Assembly: GCA_024655865.1 (NCBI GenBank)
Contig: JANLFM010000014.1
Coordinates: 1,220 to 31,407, forward strand
DNA from: Caldisericota bacterium
Lineage (GTDB): Bacteria > Caldisericota > JANLFM01
Length of the DNA: 30,188 bases
Direction: 5' to 3'
Both the position numbers and the translations under genes were made by a program. The stretch's first letter is position 1. Each line of letters starts with the position of its first letter. The notes below the pieces were generated by a model. It made no database searches. It was not told the DNA's origin and saw nothing but the letters and a program-made list of their open reading frames with translations. This document shows positions 22,430 to 30,188 of the stretch, piece by piece.

Positions 22430-23107
22430 GTGCCCAGAGACACCTTTTTAAATCTTCCCGAGGAGAAGAGGAAGAGAATTACGGATACCTTGCTCAGGCA
22501 TTTCGCTTACAGGCCTTATAACGAGGTCAACCTGGACGAGATCGCCCGGGATTGCGGGATAGCCAAGGGGAGCCTTTACCAGTATTTCACTAACAAGGGT
22601 GAAATCTACCTGTACGCGGTGGAGGAGGCCTTTAGGAGATCCCTTACCCTGCTTACGGGGCTCGATTTTCAAAAAATCAGCCTCTTCGATTACTGCGAGC
22701 TCTCCTTCGAATCTTCTTTGGAATTCTTCCTGAAGGAGCAGGACGCCTACTTTCTCCTGGAAAGGGCCTTCTTCTACAACGATTCCCCTTTCAGGGAGGA
22801 AATCCTGAACCGCTACACCGAAAAGACCCAGAAGATACTCCTTGACCTTGTTGTGCAGAATCAAAAAGCGGGATACATCAGGCAGGATATAGACGCGGAG
22901 TTCATCGCCCTCTACCTGGAGGCGGTTTCCCTGAGTTTCAAGCGCTACCTGATAGAAAAGATCAGGAAAGAGGGGAAGAAGATTCTGGAAGTCCCCAGGG
23001 AAGAGCTCAAGAAATTTCAGGAGGACATACTGAAGCTTTTGAACGAGGGGATGCGGGGAAGTGCCGCCCCTGTCGGAAGCAAGAAGGAAGGCCTTTCCAC
23101 CCTGTGA
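22430..23107 (+). CDS. TetR-family transcriptional regulator
   Basis: This 225-residue protein has the TetR helix-turn-helix at about residues 28-55 (VNLDEIARDCGIAKGSLYQYFTNKGE), then a helical ligand domain. The start is GTG at 22430, ten bases after the permease stop, preceded by GAGGGAA. As last gene of the operon it most likely represses the promoter at 19455-19484 through the twin palindromes and is relieved by a compound that the exporter removes. This gives negative autoregulation of the whole unit; the ligand is not known. Confidence 0.92.
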   Translation: MPRDTFLNLPEEKRKRITDTLLRHFAYRPYNEVNLDEIARDCGIAKGSLYQYFTNKGEIYLYAVEEAFRRSLTLLTGLDFQKISLFDYCELSFESSLEFFLKEQDAYFLLERAFFYNDSPFREEILNRYTEKTQKILLDLVVQNQKAGYIRQDIDAEFIALYLEAVSLSFKRYLIEKIRKEGKKILEVPREELKKFQEDILKLLNEGMRGSAAPVGSKKEGLSTL

Positions 23108-23138
23108 GGTAAGGGTAAAGAACCCCTAAAATTAAAGT

Positions 23139-24245
23139 ATGAGCGAATGCGAAATTTGCGGGAAGAAATCCCCTTTGATCTCCCGCACCCTTAACCTTTG
23201 CGGGGAGTGTGCGCAAAAGCCGGAATCGATCCCGATTTCCCTCGCCGTGCACTCCCGGGTGCGCCGGGAATTTGGCTTTCCCGAAAAGGCGCCCTCTGGG
23301 GAAGGGATTCCCTGCTTTCTCTGCCAGAATTCCTGTCGCATTGACGAGGGCGGAATCAGCCTTTGCGGCGTAAGGAAAAATGAAAGGGGAAAAATAAGGG
23401 GAGCAAGCGCCTTCTGGGGGAACCTCTCCTATTATTACGATCCCCTGCCCACGAACTGCGTGGCTGACTGGGTCTGCCCGGGTGGGACCGGAGCCGGATA
23501 TCCACGTTTTGCCTACAAAAACGGCCCGGAATACGGCTTCAAGAACCTGGCGGTTTTTTACCGTGCCTGCTCGTTTGACTGCCTCTTCTGCCAGAACTGG
23601 CATTATCGCTATGGCCTCGTGGAACCGTCTCACGTACACGTCAAGAACCTGGCGCAAGCGGTGGACGAGCACACTTCCTGCATCTGCTTTTTTGGAGGAG
23701 ATCCCACACCCCAGCTTCCCCACGCCCTCCTGACATCGCGGCTGGCATTGAGGGGGAGGAAAGGAAGGATCCTGCGCATCTGTTTTGAGACCAACGGTTC
23801 CATGAACCCTAAGGTGCTCCTGTGCATGGCTGAACTATCACTGGAAACGGGGGGATGCATCAAGTTTGATTTGAAGACCTATAGCGAGAACCTGCATTTT
23901 GCTCTCTGTGGGGTCTCCAACAGGCGCACCCTGGAAAACTTCGCCCTCCTTGCCCGTATGAGCCGCCTGCGCCCGGACCCCCCTCTGCTTATTGCAAGTA
24001 CCCTCCTTATTCCAGGTTATGTGGACGGAGAAGCAGTGGGAAAAATCGCCTCTTTCATCGCTTCACTGAACCCTGACATTCCTTACTCCCTTCTGGCCTT
24101 TTATCCTCAATTCCGGATGGAAGACCTGCCTACAACTTCCCGAAGGCAGGCTGAGGAAGCCATGGAGGCTGCAAAGAAGGCCGGGTTAAGAAATGTGCAC
24201 CTGGGAAATGTACACCTCTTAAGGGAGTTAGATTACGAAGAGTAA
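23139..24245 (+). CDS. radical SAM protein with N-terminal zinc-ribbon-like cysteines (PflA-like, AmmeMemoRadiSam type)
   Basis: This 368-residue protein carries the radical SAM cluster as CSFDCLFC (Cys144, Cys148, Cys151), a CxxxCxxC motif. Before it lie two cysteine groups: Cys4/7/21/24, a small zinc ribbon, and Cys59/62/66/76, matching CxxCQNSC...CGVR of PflA-related AmmeMemoRadiSam proteins. The substrate is unknown; relatives are often near AMMECR1 or Memo genes, but neither is seen here. The ribosome site is weak. It follows the TetR gene by 31 bases on the same strand and may be read through from that operon. Confidence 0.86.
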   Translation: MSECEICGKKSPLISRTLNLCGECAQKPESIPISLAVHSRVRREFGFPEKAPSGEGIPCFLCQNSCRIDEGGISLCGVRKNERGKIRGASAFWGNLSYYYDPLPTNCVADWVCPGGTGAGYPRFAYKNGPEYGFKNLAVFYRACSFDCLFCQNWHYRYGLVEPSHVHVKNLAQAVDEHTSCICFFGGDPTPQLPHALLTSRLALRGRKGRILRICFETNGSMNPKVLLCMAELSLETGGCIKFDLKTYSENLHFALCGVSNRRTLENFALLARMSRLRPDPPLLIASTLLIPGYVDGEAVGKIASFIASLNPDIPYSLLAFYPQFRMEDLPTTSRRQAEEAMEAAKKAGLRNVHLGNVHLLRELDYEE

Positions 24246-24462
24246 CCCAAGACACCCAAGCAATTGGCAAAAAGCTCAACCAGGAAACGACTATTAGAAG
24301 AGCAGCCTGTCTCCATTTTTCTTACCGGAATCGCCGGAGTAAGAAGACTCTTCCGTAATGTGGGATAGGCCACCGCTTTGAGGTAAACGGAAGAAGATAA
24401 GCCTCCAAAGAATGGCAGATGAAATCACCCCTTAAAAGCCGTAAAACTACCTAAAAGGGCGT
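24246..24462. other. intergenic region between convergent genes
   Basis: No gene is apparent. Two hairpin candidates are present. TTACCGGAA and TTCCGTAA near 24320-24357 enclose an inner GAGT/ACTC stem. CCCTTAAA at 24428-24435 and TTTAAGGG at 24461-24468 form a second inverted repeat. Neither has a good T-run, but one may serve as a bidirectional terminator for the genes that converge here. Confidence 0.35.
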
Positions 24463-25683
24463 TTAAGGGTAGCCATTCTGCGCCCACCCGGCGATTTTGG
24501 CGTCCCATTCCTGCTGTTTGGCAGCGTCAGTGCCATGTTTTGTTTCCTCGTCGTATTTGGCGTCCGCTTTCTGCCATTCCTCGTTCAAGTCATTGTATGC
24601 TTTGTTCATTTTTTGCTCTAAATCAGCCCTTGCCGCCGCTGGAGTGGTTCCTGTTCCTACCAGTCCCTCAAGAACCTTTTTCAGTTTTTTCGCAAATGCC
24701 TGAGCCAGATCGAAGTGCTTCTGTTCGTGGTTGAGGAGCCTGGGGTAATCGGGGTCGTTTGCACCGGGCCTCATCCAGGATGAATTCCGGTCCATGACGG
24801 CATAGGTGGTTAAAGTGCCCACAGTGGCAGTGTAAGTAGTGCCAGTGCGGGTGGGTGTTCTCATTACTGTGTCGTATCCTACCCTCATACCTATTTCTGC
24901 CGCCTCGGACTCTTCCTTTTCCTCATTTTCGGGAGGGGGCTCTCCTTTAAAGTCGTCTCTGGAAATAGGACCGTAAGGGCGCCAATCCTCCTTCACCTCG
25001 AGAAGCACCTCTTGAAACTGCTCTCCAGCTTGGAGGGCGATAATCGAAAGAGTGCCATCGTGAACAAAACCAAGGGGCTCTGCTTCAGGGCTTTCCGCGA
25101 GGGAGACTGTAAGCCCATAAGGACTACTTCCAAAGAAAATTGGGGAAAAGAAGAACCCGCTGGGCTCCGGGAGCGCGGCCCAGGCAATGAGAGGGAACTC
25201 TTGCATCTCACTCCCCACCTGGCTGATCCTGAACTCCACAGGGATTAAGGGGGCAGCCACCCCGCAAAGGGTAAGCCTAACCGGTTCGAAAAGCGGAGCC
25301 GAGAGGTCGAGGGTCCTGGGTCCGCAGACCTCCAGTCTGGATGTGACGGTTGGTACCTCCGTTGACGGAACTGCCTTATACAGATAAACCATCTCCGTGG
25401 TGCCGTCTTCCCTGCTGGACCAGGTAGCCTCTCCACCAAAGAGCTCTACTGACCAGCGGAAAGGAACATAGGTGCGGCCGTCAATTATGTAGGCTGTCTC
25501 GGCCTGAACCAACCCTCTGTCAGTTTCCCATTGCGAAGAGCCCACTCCATCCGAGAAAGGTACCCTTACCCAGCTTGCGTCTCTTATTGGGGAAACGTGT
25601 TCGATGGGATGCAATGTGCTGGCAAAGGCGGTTCCGGTCAAAAGGAGCAGGAAACAAACAAACACTGCAATTTTTTTCTTCAT
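24463..25683 (-). CDS. secreted protein with stalk domain and DUF922 zinc-protease-like domain
   Basis: This 406-residue protein has a signal peptide (residues 1-21, MKKKIAVFVCFLLLLTGTAFA). Next comes a stalk (copper amine oxidase N-terminal-like) domain with IIDGRTYVPFRWSVELFGGEATW (about 65-88), then a central beta-rich region. The C-terminal part matches DUF922: YGPISRDDFKGEPP, SSWM, then HEQKH at 319-323, an HExxH zinc motif, followed by DLAQAFAKKL. It may be a surface or secreted peptidase; activity is inferred only from the motif. I chose the ATG at 25683 because AAGGAG sits six bases before it, rather than an ATG eight codons earlier. Confidence 0.77.
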   Translation of the reverse strand: MKKKIAVFVCFLLLLTGTAFASTLHPIEHVSPIRDASWVRVPFSDGVGSSQWETDRGLVQAETAYIIDGRTYVPFRWSVELFGGEATWSSREDGTTEMVYLYKAVPSTEVPTVTSRLEVCGPRTLDLSAPLFEPVRLTLCGVAAPLIPVEFRISQVGSEMQEFPLIAWAALPEPSGFFFSPIFFGSSPYGLTVSLAESPEAEPLGFVHDGTLSIIALQAGEQFQEVLLEVKEDWRPYGPISRDDFKGEPPPENEEKEESEAAEIGMRVGYDTVMRTPTRTGTTYTATVGTLTTYAVMDRNSSWMRPGANDPDYPRLLNHEQKHFDLAQAFAKKLKKVLEGLVGTGTTPAAARADLEQKMNKAYNDLNEEWQKADAKYDEETKHGTDAAKQQEWDAKIAGWAQNGYP

Positions 25684-26061
25684 CTCGTTCTCCTTGAGGA
25701 ATTGCACCTAAGGGGGATGAAATGAGCAGCATGACCACCCACATTATTGTTGGACTACTGTTACGGTGCTCCAACAGGTGCGCTTATAAAATACCATTTA
25801 GTTGCCATGATGGAAAGGAAAAAAGTTTTGTCATCCTGCGCTTTTGGCCTGGTCCGATTGACCTTAGAGACCTCATGCCTGAGCGCTTAGAGCGCATTTT
25901 ATGAGGGTTTGAGACTATTACAAACTACCCCGCAGATTCTTCGGGAAAGCGAACTATGCGGATTCGTGTCGTTCAAGCAGAATAGCGGCCTGTTAATATA
26001 ATGCCAGTTTCCGGCCTGATTGAAACTCGGCTGCTTCTGTGAATCGTTTGACTTAAAAATT
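25684..26061. other. 378-bp intergenic region between two minus-strand genes
   Basis: I see no convincing gene; a 60-codon plus-strand ORF at 25722-25904 lacks a ribosome site and family resemblance. A small stem, GCGCT-TAG-AGCGC at 25883-25895 followed by ATTTTAT, might be a terminator. The region should contain the promoter of the DUF922 protein on the minus strand, but no clear boxes were found. Confidence 0.5.
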
Positions 26062-27447
26062 CTAATTGGGCCGGACCGCCAGGCATTCCACGCCCTTTAA
26101 GAGAGGTAAAAGCTCCCCTGATTCCGGGACCAGAATGTAATAATTGTTCCCTTCTTGAAGAGATTCATCCGGGTGTTCGATGATCAATTCTCCCGAAGGC
26201 AGGAACCCCGCGGGTCGGGATTGAGAGTAGTCATCGATTAGGTAGGCATCTCCAGTATTTAAATCCAGGGCAAAGACTCCCTGAGAGCTACTGCCCGCAA
26301 TCCAACTCCCATCAGGAGACCAGAGCAGCTCGTAGGCCTGGCTCTGGAGCGGGTAAATTTTGGGGAAAAGGGCGGGGTTGTATACGTCGTAAATTGTAAT
26401 GCCATCCTCGGTGCTACAGGCTAAATAGCTCCCGTTAGGGCTCCAGGCAAAATGCCCCATGACGTTGGTCACTTTCAGCTTCATACCCTGCTCATCCCAG
26501 ACCTGAACGGAGATCCCCTCCTCGTCGTATGCCAGCCAGGCCATGTGGATTCCATCAGGGGAGAAGACACCGTAAATCACTTCCCCTTCATTTCCCAGAA
26601 GAGCCGTCTCTCCGAGTTCCACCATGATCAGCCAGAGGGTTCCGGAAACATCAGAGGTGGGTTCATCGTAGAGCAAGTACCAGCCGTGAGGGTCCCAGGA
26701 GAGGGGTTTGAGGCCACCATAGGCCTGTTCCTTGTAAAGCAAAGGTTGAATGGCTCCCGATGATTCCACGACATATTCCAGGGTCAGGTTGAAGAACTCG
26801 TTAGGGAGATTTTCCAGGCGATAGTAAGCCAGGTTTAACCCGTTAAAGGACCAGGCCAGTGGGCCGGAAACGCCCCCTTGAGCTAACACCTTTTCTTCCT
26901 GAGGTTGATAGCCAGAAATCTCCTGCATCACCAGGTTCCCATTTCTCACGTAAGCCACCGTAGGCCCCGCAAAAAGACCCCTCCTGATGATCACTTCCCG
27001 AGAAGCCTGAACCCAGGAGACGGTGCAACCTAAATTCTCGGCCACGAATCTCAGGGGAACCCATGTGCGGTTTTCCCTTAAAAACGGTGCCACGTCCATA
27101 GTTTGGGATTTTCCATTGGTGATGAGCACGTTGGAATCAATGGTCAGAAGGAGCGTTTTTCCCTCCATGCGGATCGTTACCTGTTTTTTCTCTTGGTTCC
27201 ACCCCACTTCTGCCCCCAGAGCCTCGGAGACGAAGCGCACGGGGACCCAGGTGCGGTTGTTCTCCAGGAAGGGCGCCACGTCCATGACCTCAGTAGTCTG
27301 GCCGTTCATCCACAATTCGATGGAATCGATCTGTAGCTTGATCACCTGCTCAGAGGAAGACCAGGCCTGCCCGGGAAAGTTGAAGGAAAGCAGGAAAACT
27401 AAAAGAAAGGTTGCCAGCAATACATTCCTCATTATGATTTTCTTCAT
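26062..27447 (-). CDS. secreted protein with two stalk domains and a TolB/WD40-like beta-propeller
   Basis: This 461-residue protein begins with a signal peptide (about residues 1-30). Two stalk domains follow, about 40-94 and 100-156, each with MDVAPFL(E/R)xNRTWVPxRFVxExLG. The rest is a propeller with repeated WDPHGWYLLY, FSPDGIHMAW, WSPNGSYLAC and WSPDGSWIAG blades, typical of TolB/YncE-like folds. It is probably a cell-surface or secreted binding protein. The ATG at 27447 is preferred because GAGGAG (27454-27459) lies six bases upstream and a signal peptide starts there; a longer in-frame extension to 27675 has no such features. Confidence 0.82.
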   Translation of the reverse strand: MKKIIMRNVLLATFLLVFLLSFNFPGQAWSSSEQVIKLQIDSIELWMNGQTTEVMDVAPFLENNRTWVPVRFVSEALGAEVGWNQEKKQVTIRMEGKTLLLTIDSNVLITNGKSQTMDVAPFLRENRTWVPLRFVAENLGCTVSWVQASREVIIRRGLFAGPTVAYVRNGNLVMQEISGYQPQEEKVLAQGGVSGPLAWSFNGLNLAYYRLENLPNEFFNLTLEYVVESSGAIQPLLYKEQAYGGLKPLSWDPHGWYLLYDEPTSDVSGTLWLIMVELGETALLGNEGEVIYGVFSPDGIHMAWLAYDEEGISVQVWDEQGMKLKVTNVMGHFAWSPNGSYLACSTEDGITIYDVYNPALFPKIYPLQSQAYELLWSPDGSWIAGSSSQGVFALDLNTGDAYLIDDYSQSRPAGFLPSGELIIEHPDESLQEGNNYYILVPESGELLPLLKGVECLAVRPN

Positions 27448-27479
27448 CATGAACTCCTCGTTTCCCCTTTTTATCAATC

Positions 27480-27724
27480 TTAGACGAGAAGGGATGAGAT
27501 GTGAAATGCCCGGGGGAGAAGGTTTAAAAACTCCAGGAGGTCCTTCCGGGAGTAGGACATCAGTTTGATGCACCAGTTGAGATACCCCTTCAAGACCGGA
27601 ACAGGTTAGGCCTTGAAAAACACGGACGTTCTCCCCTGGCGCTTGTCCTCCCGGGAGTGCACCACCTCCAGGCACTCGAAAAGATAGGGAAACAATTGAG
27701 GGCTACCCCCACTGTTTAGCTTTT
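27480..27724 (-). pseudogene. possible gene remnant interrupted by one stop codon
   Basis: On the minus strand one frame runs from the YccF stop to a TAA at 27480-27482 with a single interrupting TAA (27606-27608). The part after the interruption (GYLNWCIKLMSYSRKDLLEF...) has protein-like composition and codon choice like the neighbouring genes. Before it is LFPYLFECLEVVHSREDKRQ. No start codon with a ribosome site is obvious. I do not recognise a family. It may be a decayed gene or chance. Confidence 0.25.
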
Positions 27725-28099
27725 TTAGTACGAGCGGATTTCCTTTCCGAAGGGCGAGAGGCTCAACCCTGCAAGCTTCATATGCTGAAGGGCGAAAGGG
27801 ATTCCTATCACCGTGATGGCGCAAAGAAGGGCGAAAACGAGGTGCGTCAGGGCAATCCAGATCCCTCCAAATAGGAGCCAGAGAATGTTCATCAAAACCC
27901 AGAGGGGGTTACTGGCAACCTCTTTTGTCACTACCTCCTTGCCGAAGGGAATGAGGGCCAGGTAGGCTAATTTGAAGCACTGCGCCCCGAAGGGAATCCC
28001 CACAATCGTCAAGCAGAGAATTAACCCCCCCAAAAAGTATTCCAGGGCAATCAAAAACCCCCCTAAAATGATCCAGAGAATATTACCAATTAAGCTCAC
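27725..28099 (-). CDS. YccF family inner-membrane protein
   Basis: This 124-residue protein consists of two copies of the YccF domain (about residues 4-54 and 69-121). Each has NILWxxxGGxxIAL, then IVGIPFGAQ or VIGIPFALQ, and ends xPFGKE. About four hydrophobic stretches suggest a small membrane protein; its role is not known. The start is GTG at 28099 after CAGGGGG. It is divergent from the hemerythrin gene, with a 212-bp AT-rich region between. Confidence 0.88.
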   Translation of the reverse strand: MSLIGNILWIILGGFLIALEYFLGGLILCLTIVGIPFGAQCFKLAYLALIPFGKEVVTKEVASNPLWVLMNILWLLFGGIWIALTHLVFALLCAITVIGIPFALQHMKLAGLSLSPFGKEIRSY

Positions 28100-28311
28100 A
28101 AGAAAACCCCCTGAAACAGAGCATAATTCATTTTACTCCTTAGATGAAGAGAATTTCAGGGAATTTGAAGCAAATTGGCAAAATCATTTTCCCATTCTAT
28201 CCCAACCCCACAGGGCTGAAGAATATAATATTATTAAAATAAAAAAGTTAAAATAAAAGTTAAAGTGAGAAAAAGCATTTGTGCATGAAAAAAGGTTAGG
28301 AGGTAAGATTT
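28100..28311. promoter_or_regulatory. AT-rich divergent intergenic region
   Basis: This separates YccF (minus) from the hemerythrin gene (plus). A perfect TATAAT is at 28224-28229 on the plus strand, but the position 17 bases upstream does not resemble TTGACA. Downstream of it, AAAGTTAAAATAAAAGTTAA is a short direct repeat. Promoters for both genes are expected here; only the -10 box is suggestive. Confidence 0.35.
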
Positions 28312-29529
28312 GTGAGCGAGTTTTTCGGCGGTAAGAAGGGAGTATTAAAGGAACTAATCAAGAGGCTGCACCGCGGAGAGAGCCCCGAAGAGATAAAAGA
28401 AAAATTTAAAGAAGTCTTTGGCAGCGTCTCGGCCACGGAAATCGCCCAGGTGGAGGAGGAACTGATCAGGGAGGGACTTCCCAGGGAAGAGGTGCAGAGG
28501 CTCTGCGAGGTACACCTTGCGGTCTTCCGGGAGTCCCTGAAAGAAGCCTCGGCTGAAGGCGGACACCCCGTTTTTATCCTCATGGAGGAACACAGGGTTC
28601 TTCTGGATTTCCAGGAAAAGCTTTTGGGGATCATTAGGGAAATGGGGGGAAAGAGGAATCTGGAAGAGGGGGAAAGGGAGATAAAGGAGCTGGAAAACAT
28701 CGCCCGCCACCTGAAGGAATCGGAAAAGCACTATCTCAGGGAGGAGAACGTCCTTTTCCCGTATTTAGAAAAGCACGGGATCAAAGAGCCCCCGGCCATT
28801 ATGTGGATGGAGCACGACAAGATCAGAGCTCTGAAAAAGGAGCTCTACGATCTCATGGAGGATAGAGGAATCCTCGAGTTCCAGACCTTCATATCCCGGC
28901 TCGAGACAACAGCCAACTCTTTGAAGGAAATGCTCTCCAGCCACTTCTACAAGGAAAACAACATCCTCTTCCCCATGGCGAAGCAAGCGTTCTCAGGCCA
29001 GGAATGGCAGGAGGTTAGACAGCAGTTTGACGAAATCGGCTATTGCTGCTTCACTCCGGAGGCAGCCAGAGTACCCCTCAAAGTAGAGAAAGTTGAAGAA
29101 AAAGCCGTCCCCGTAAAAGAAGAGGGTTTGATCACCCTGGAGACCGGCTCCTTCACCCTGGAGGAATTAGAATGCGCGCTCAATACTCTACCCGTGGATA
29201 TCACATTTGTGGATCGAAACGACGAGGTAAAGTACTTTAGCCAATCGAAGGAGAGGATCTTCGCCAGGACCAAAGCCGTGATCGGGAGAAAGGTGCAGAA
29301 CTGCCATCCCCAGAAGAGCGTGCACATCGTGGAAAAAATCGTGGAGGAGTTCAAAAAGGGAACCAAGGACCACGCCGATTTCTGGATTAACATGAACGGC
29401 AGATTGATTTTGATCCGGTACTTTGCCGTGCGGGATAGAGAGGGGAATTATCTGGGAACCATGGAGGTGACCCAGGATATTAGTGATATAAAGAGAATTG
29501 AAGGAGAGAGAAGACTCTTAGACTGGTAA
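28312..29529 (+). CDS. DUF438-hemerythrin-PAS sensor protein
   Basis: This 405-residue protein has a DUF438 domain (about residues 8-75), a hemerythrin HHE four-helix domain (about 84-230) and a C-terminal PAS domain (about 290-395, with LPVDITFVDRNDEVKYFSQS and KSVHIVEKI). Likely di-iron ligands are among His85 or His94, His140, Glu144, His168, His211 and Glu215. Relatives are thought to sense oxygen, nitric oxide or redox state through the di-iron site; no output domain is attached, so it probably signals by partner binding. The start is GTG after GGAGGT. The stop is ten bases before the next gene. Confidence 0.9.
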   Translation: MSEFFGGKKGVLKELIKRLHRGESPEEIKEKFKEVFGSVSATEIAQVEEELIREGLPREEVQRLCEVHLAVFRESLKEASAEGGHPVFILMEEHRVLLDFQEKLLGIIREMGGKRNLEEGEREIKELENIARHLKESEKHYLREENVLFPYLEKHGIKEPPAIMWMEHDKIRALKKELYDLMEDRGILEFQTFISRLETTANSLKEMLSSHFYKENNILFPMAKQAFSGQEWQEVRQQFDEIGYCCFTPEAARVPLKVEKVEEKAVPVKEEGLITLETGSFTLEELECALNTLPVDITFVDRNDEVKYFSQSKERIFARTKAVIGRKVQNCHPQKSVHIVEKIVEEFKKGTKDHADFWINMNGRLILIRYFAVRDREGNYLGTMEVTQDISDIKRIEGERRLLDW

Positions 29530-29539
29530 GGAGGAGGCT

Positions 29540-30133
29540 ATGTACTGTAGAAATTGTGGAAAGGAAATTCCGCCCGGGGTCAATTTCTGTCCCAGTTGCG
29601 GCGCAAGGGTAGGGGAGGTCCAGGTTTTTCCCGCGCAACCCGCACAGGCCCGTCTCTACAATCCCGTTCCCGATTTGATCGTCCTTTTAGCTGATATTTT
29701 GATAATTGTGGCTTTCTTTGTTCCCTGGATCACTTTGGGGTTTTTGGGTTACCCCTCCGAAAGCTTCAGCCCATTGCGCATTCTTCAGGAAGGCGGGGTT
29801 GCCTGGTGGGTTTATGTATTGCCCATTGCTGTGCTCATTGCTGGTTTCCTTGAATTGCTCCTTTCCCTGTTTCGCATCCTAAGCAGGGGGAAAGGAGCGG
29901 GAAAGCGCTGGTGGTATTTTGGAAACGGAATGGCCTACATTTTGGTTGCCGTGCTCTGGTGGCTTCTGGTGCTATACGCTCCAGCCCTGGAATATCAGGG
30001 GATCTATTACTCCTTGAATGCTTTTATGGAACAGGGGGTTCAGGTTGGATTTGGGGCTGGTTTGATCCTGATCATCATCGCCGGGGTGCTGGAGCTCGGG
30101 GCGGGAGTCACTGCGTATGCAATAAAGAGATAA
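29540..30133 (+). CDS. zinc-ribbon membrane protein
   Basis: This 197-residue protein starts with a zinc ribbon (MYCRNCGKEIPPGVNFCPSCG, Cys3/6/17/20). After a short linker there are four predicted transmembrane helices at about 45-70, 90-112, 123-149 and 169-195. Such proteins are widespread in Firmicutes-like genomes and have no assigned function. AAGGAGGAGG lies just before the ATG. It probably shares a transcript with the hemerythrin sensor upstream. Confidence 0.83.
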   Translation: MYCRNCGKEIPPGVNFCPSCGARVGEVQVFPAQPAQARLYNPVPDLIVLLADILIIVAFFVPWITLGFLGYPSESFSPLRILQEGGVAWWVYVLPIAVLIAGFLELLLSLFRILSRGKGAGKRWWYFGNGMAYILVAVLWWLLVLYAPALEYQGIYYSLNAFMEQGVQVGFGAGLILIIIAGVLELGAGVTAYAIKR

Positions 30134-30188
30134 TGGGGTCTATCATCGGATTTATGAATCTACCCTCCATATTAAAGGATGTGAAGTT

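Noticed and set aside
25722-25904. 60-codon plus-strand ORF
   Set aside because: No ribosome site, no recognisable family and an intergenic position; probably chance.
26062-27675. Longer form of the propeller protein beginning at 27675
   Set aside because: The extra N-terminal residues are Pro/Gly-rich and unlike any domain, whereas a signal peptide and a good ribosome site mark 27447 as the start.
1-30188. tRNA, rRNA, CRISPR arrays or transposase genes
   Set aside because: No cloverleaf-like T-loop sequences, ribosomal segments, regularly spaced repeats or transposase reading frames were seen.

Overview
The window is about 30 kb of bacterial DNA of moderate GC content. Most ORFs start after purine-rich Shine-Dalgarno sequences, many neighbouring genes overlap by ATGA or TTGA, and there are lipoprotein and secreted proteins with stalk (copper-amine-oxidase N-terminal-like) domains. 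DUF438/hemerythrin, AmmeMemoRadiSam-like and Fe-S flavoprotein genes point to an anaerobic or microaerobic organism, probably thermophilic or subsurface. The gene mix fits Clostridia-like Firmicutes or a deep-branching relative such as an anaerobic actinobacterial lineage. I cannot fix the taxon from the sequence alone. I see no tRNA, rRNA, CRISPR array or transposase gene.

Layout. Positions 3-170 hold the tail of an ECF-like sigma factor. Positions 294-7222 are a complete ribose-type operon: LacI regulator, ribokinase, ribose pyranase, permease 1, lipoprotein binding protein, double ATPase, permease 2. A 28-bp inverted-repeat operator lies on the promoter, and a 24-bp palindrome sits between the binding-protein and ATPase genes. 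Positions 7290-10009 are an iron module: a DtxR-type regulator with a fused FeoA-like domain, then FeoB, behind a promoter carrying two TTAGG-N4-CCTAA operators. Next come a family I pyrophosphatase, a FlK-like thioesterase, a tiny coupled ORF and an exonuclease III.

Positions 11925-12286 are a repeat-rich junction. A small interspersed repeat has altered the end of the exonuclease gene and disrupted the start of a MerR regulator, leaving a 26-bp direct duplication and an upstream ORF. The MerR gene (with two GyrI-like domains) is followed by a tight cluster: Fe-S flavoprotein, DUF952, alpha/alpha-toroid protein. A tandem GNAT acetyltransferase comes next. On the minus strand there is an eroded HEPN/MNT toxin-antitoxin pair, bounded by a second copy of the same repeat, then a M24 aminopeptidase and a flavodoxin.

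Positions 19450-23107 are a self-contained export operon: ABC ATPase, FtsX-type permease and a TetR regulator, driven by a promoter with two abutting 16-bp operators. The right end holds a radical SAM protein with zinc-ribbon-like cysteines, two minus-strand secreted stalk-domain proteins (one DUF922 zinc-protease-like, one with a beta-propeller), a YccF membrane protein, a DUF438-hemerythrin-PAS sensor and a zinc-ribbon membrane protein.

No single locus is clearly a new system. The parts most worth following up are the interspersed repeat that has remodelled gene ends at three places, the duplicated MerR start, the hybrid-ligand DtxR-FeoA fusion with its double operator, the two-permease ribose transporter, and the toroid/DUF952/flavoprotein cluster.
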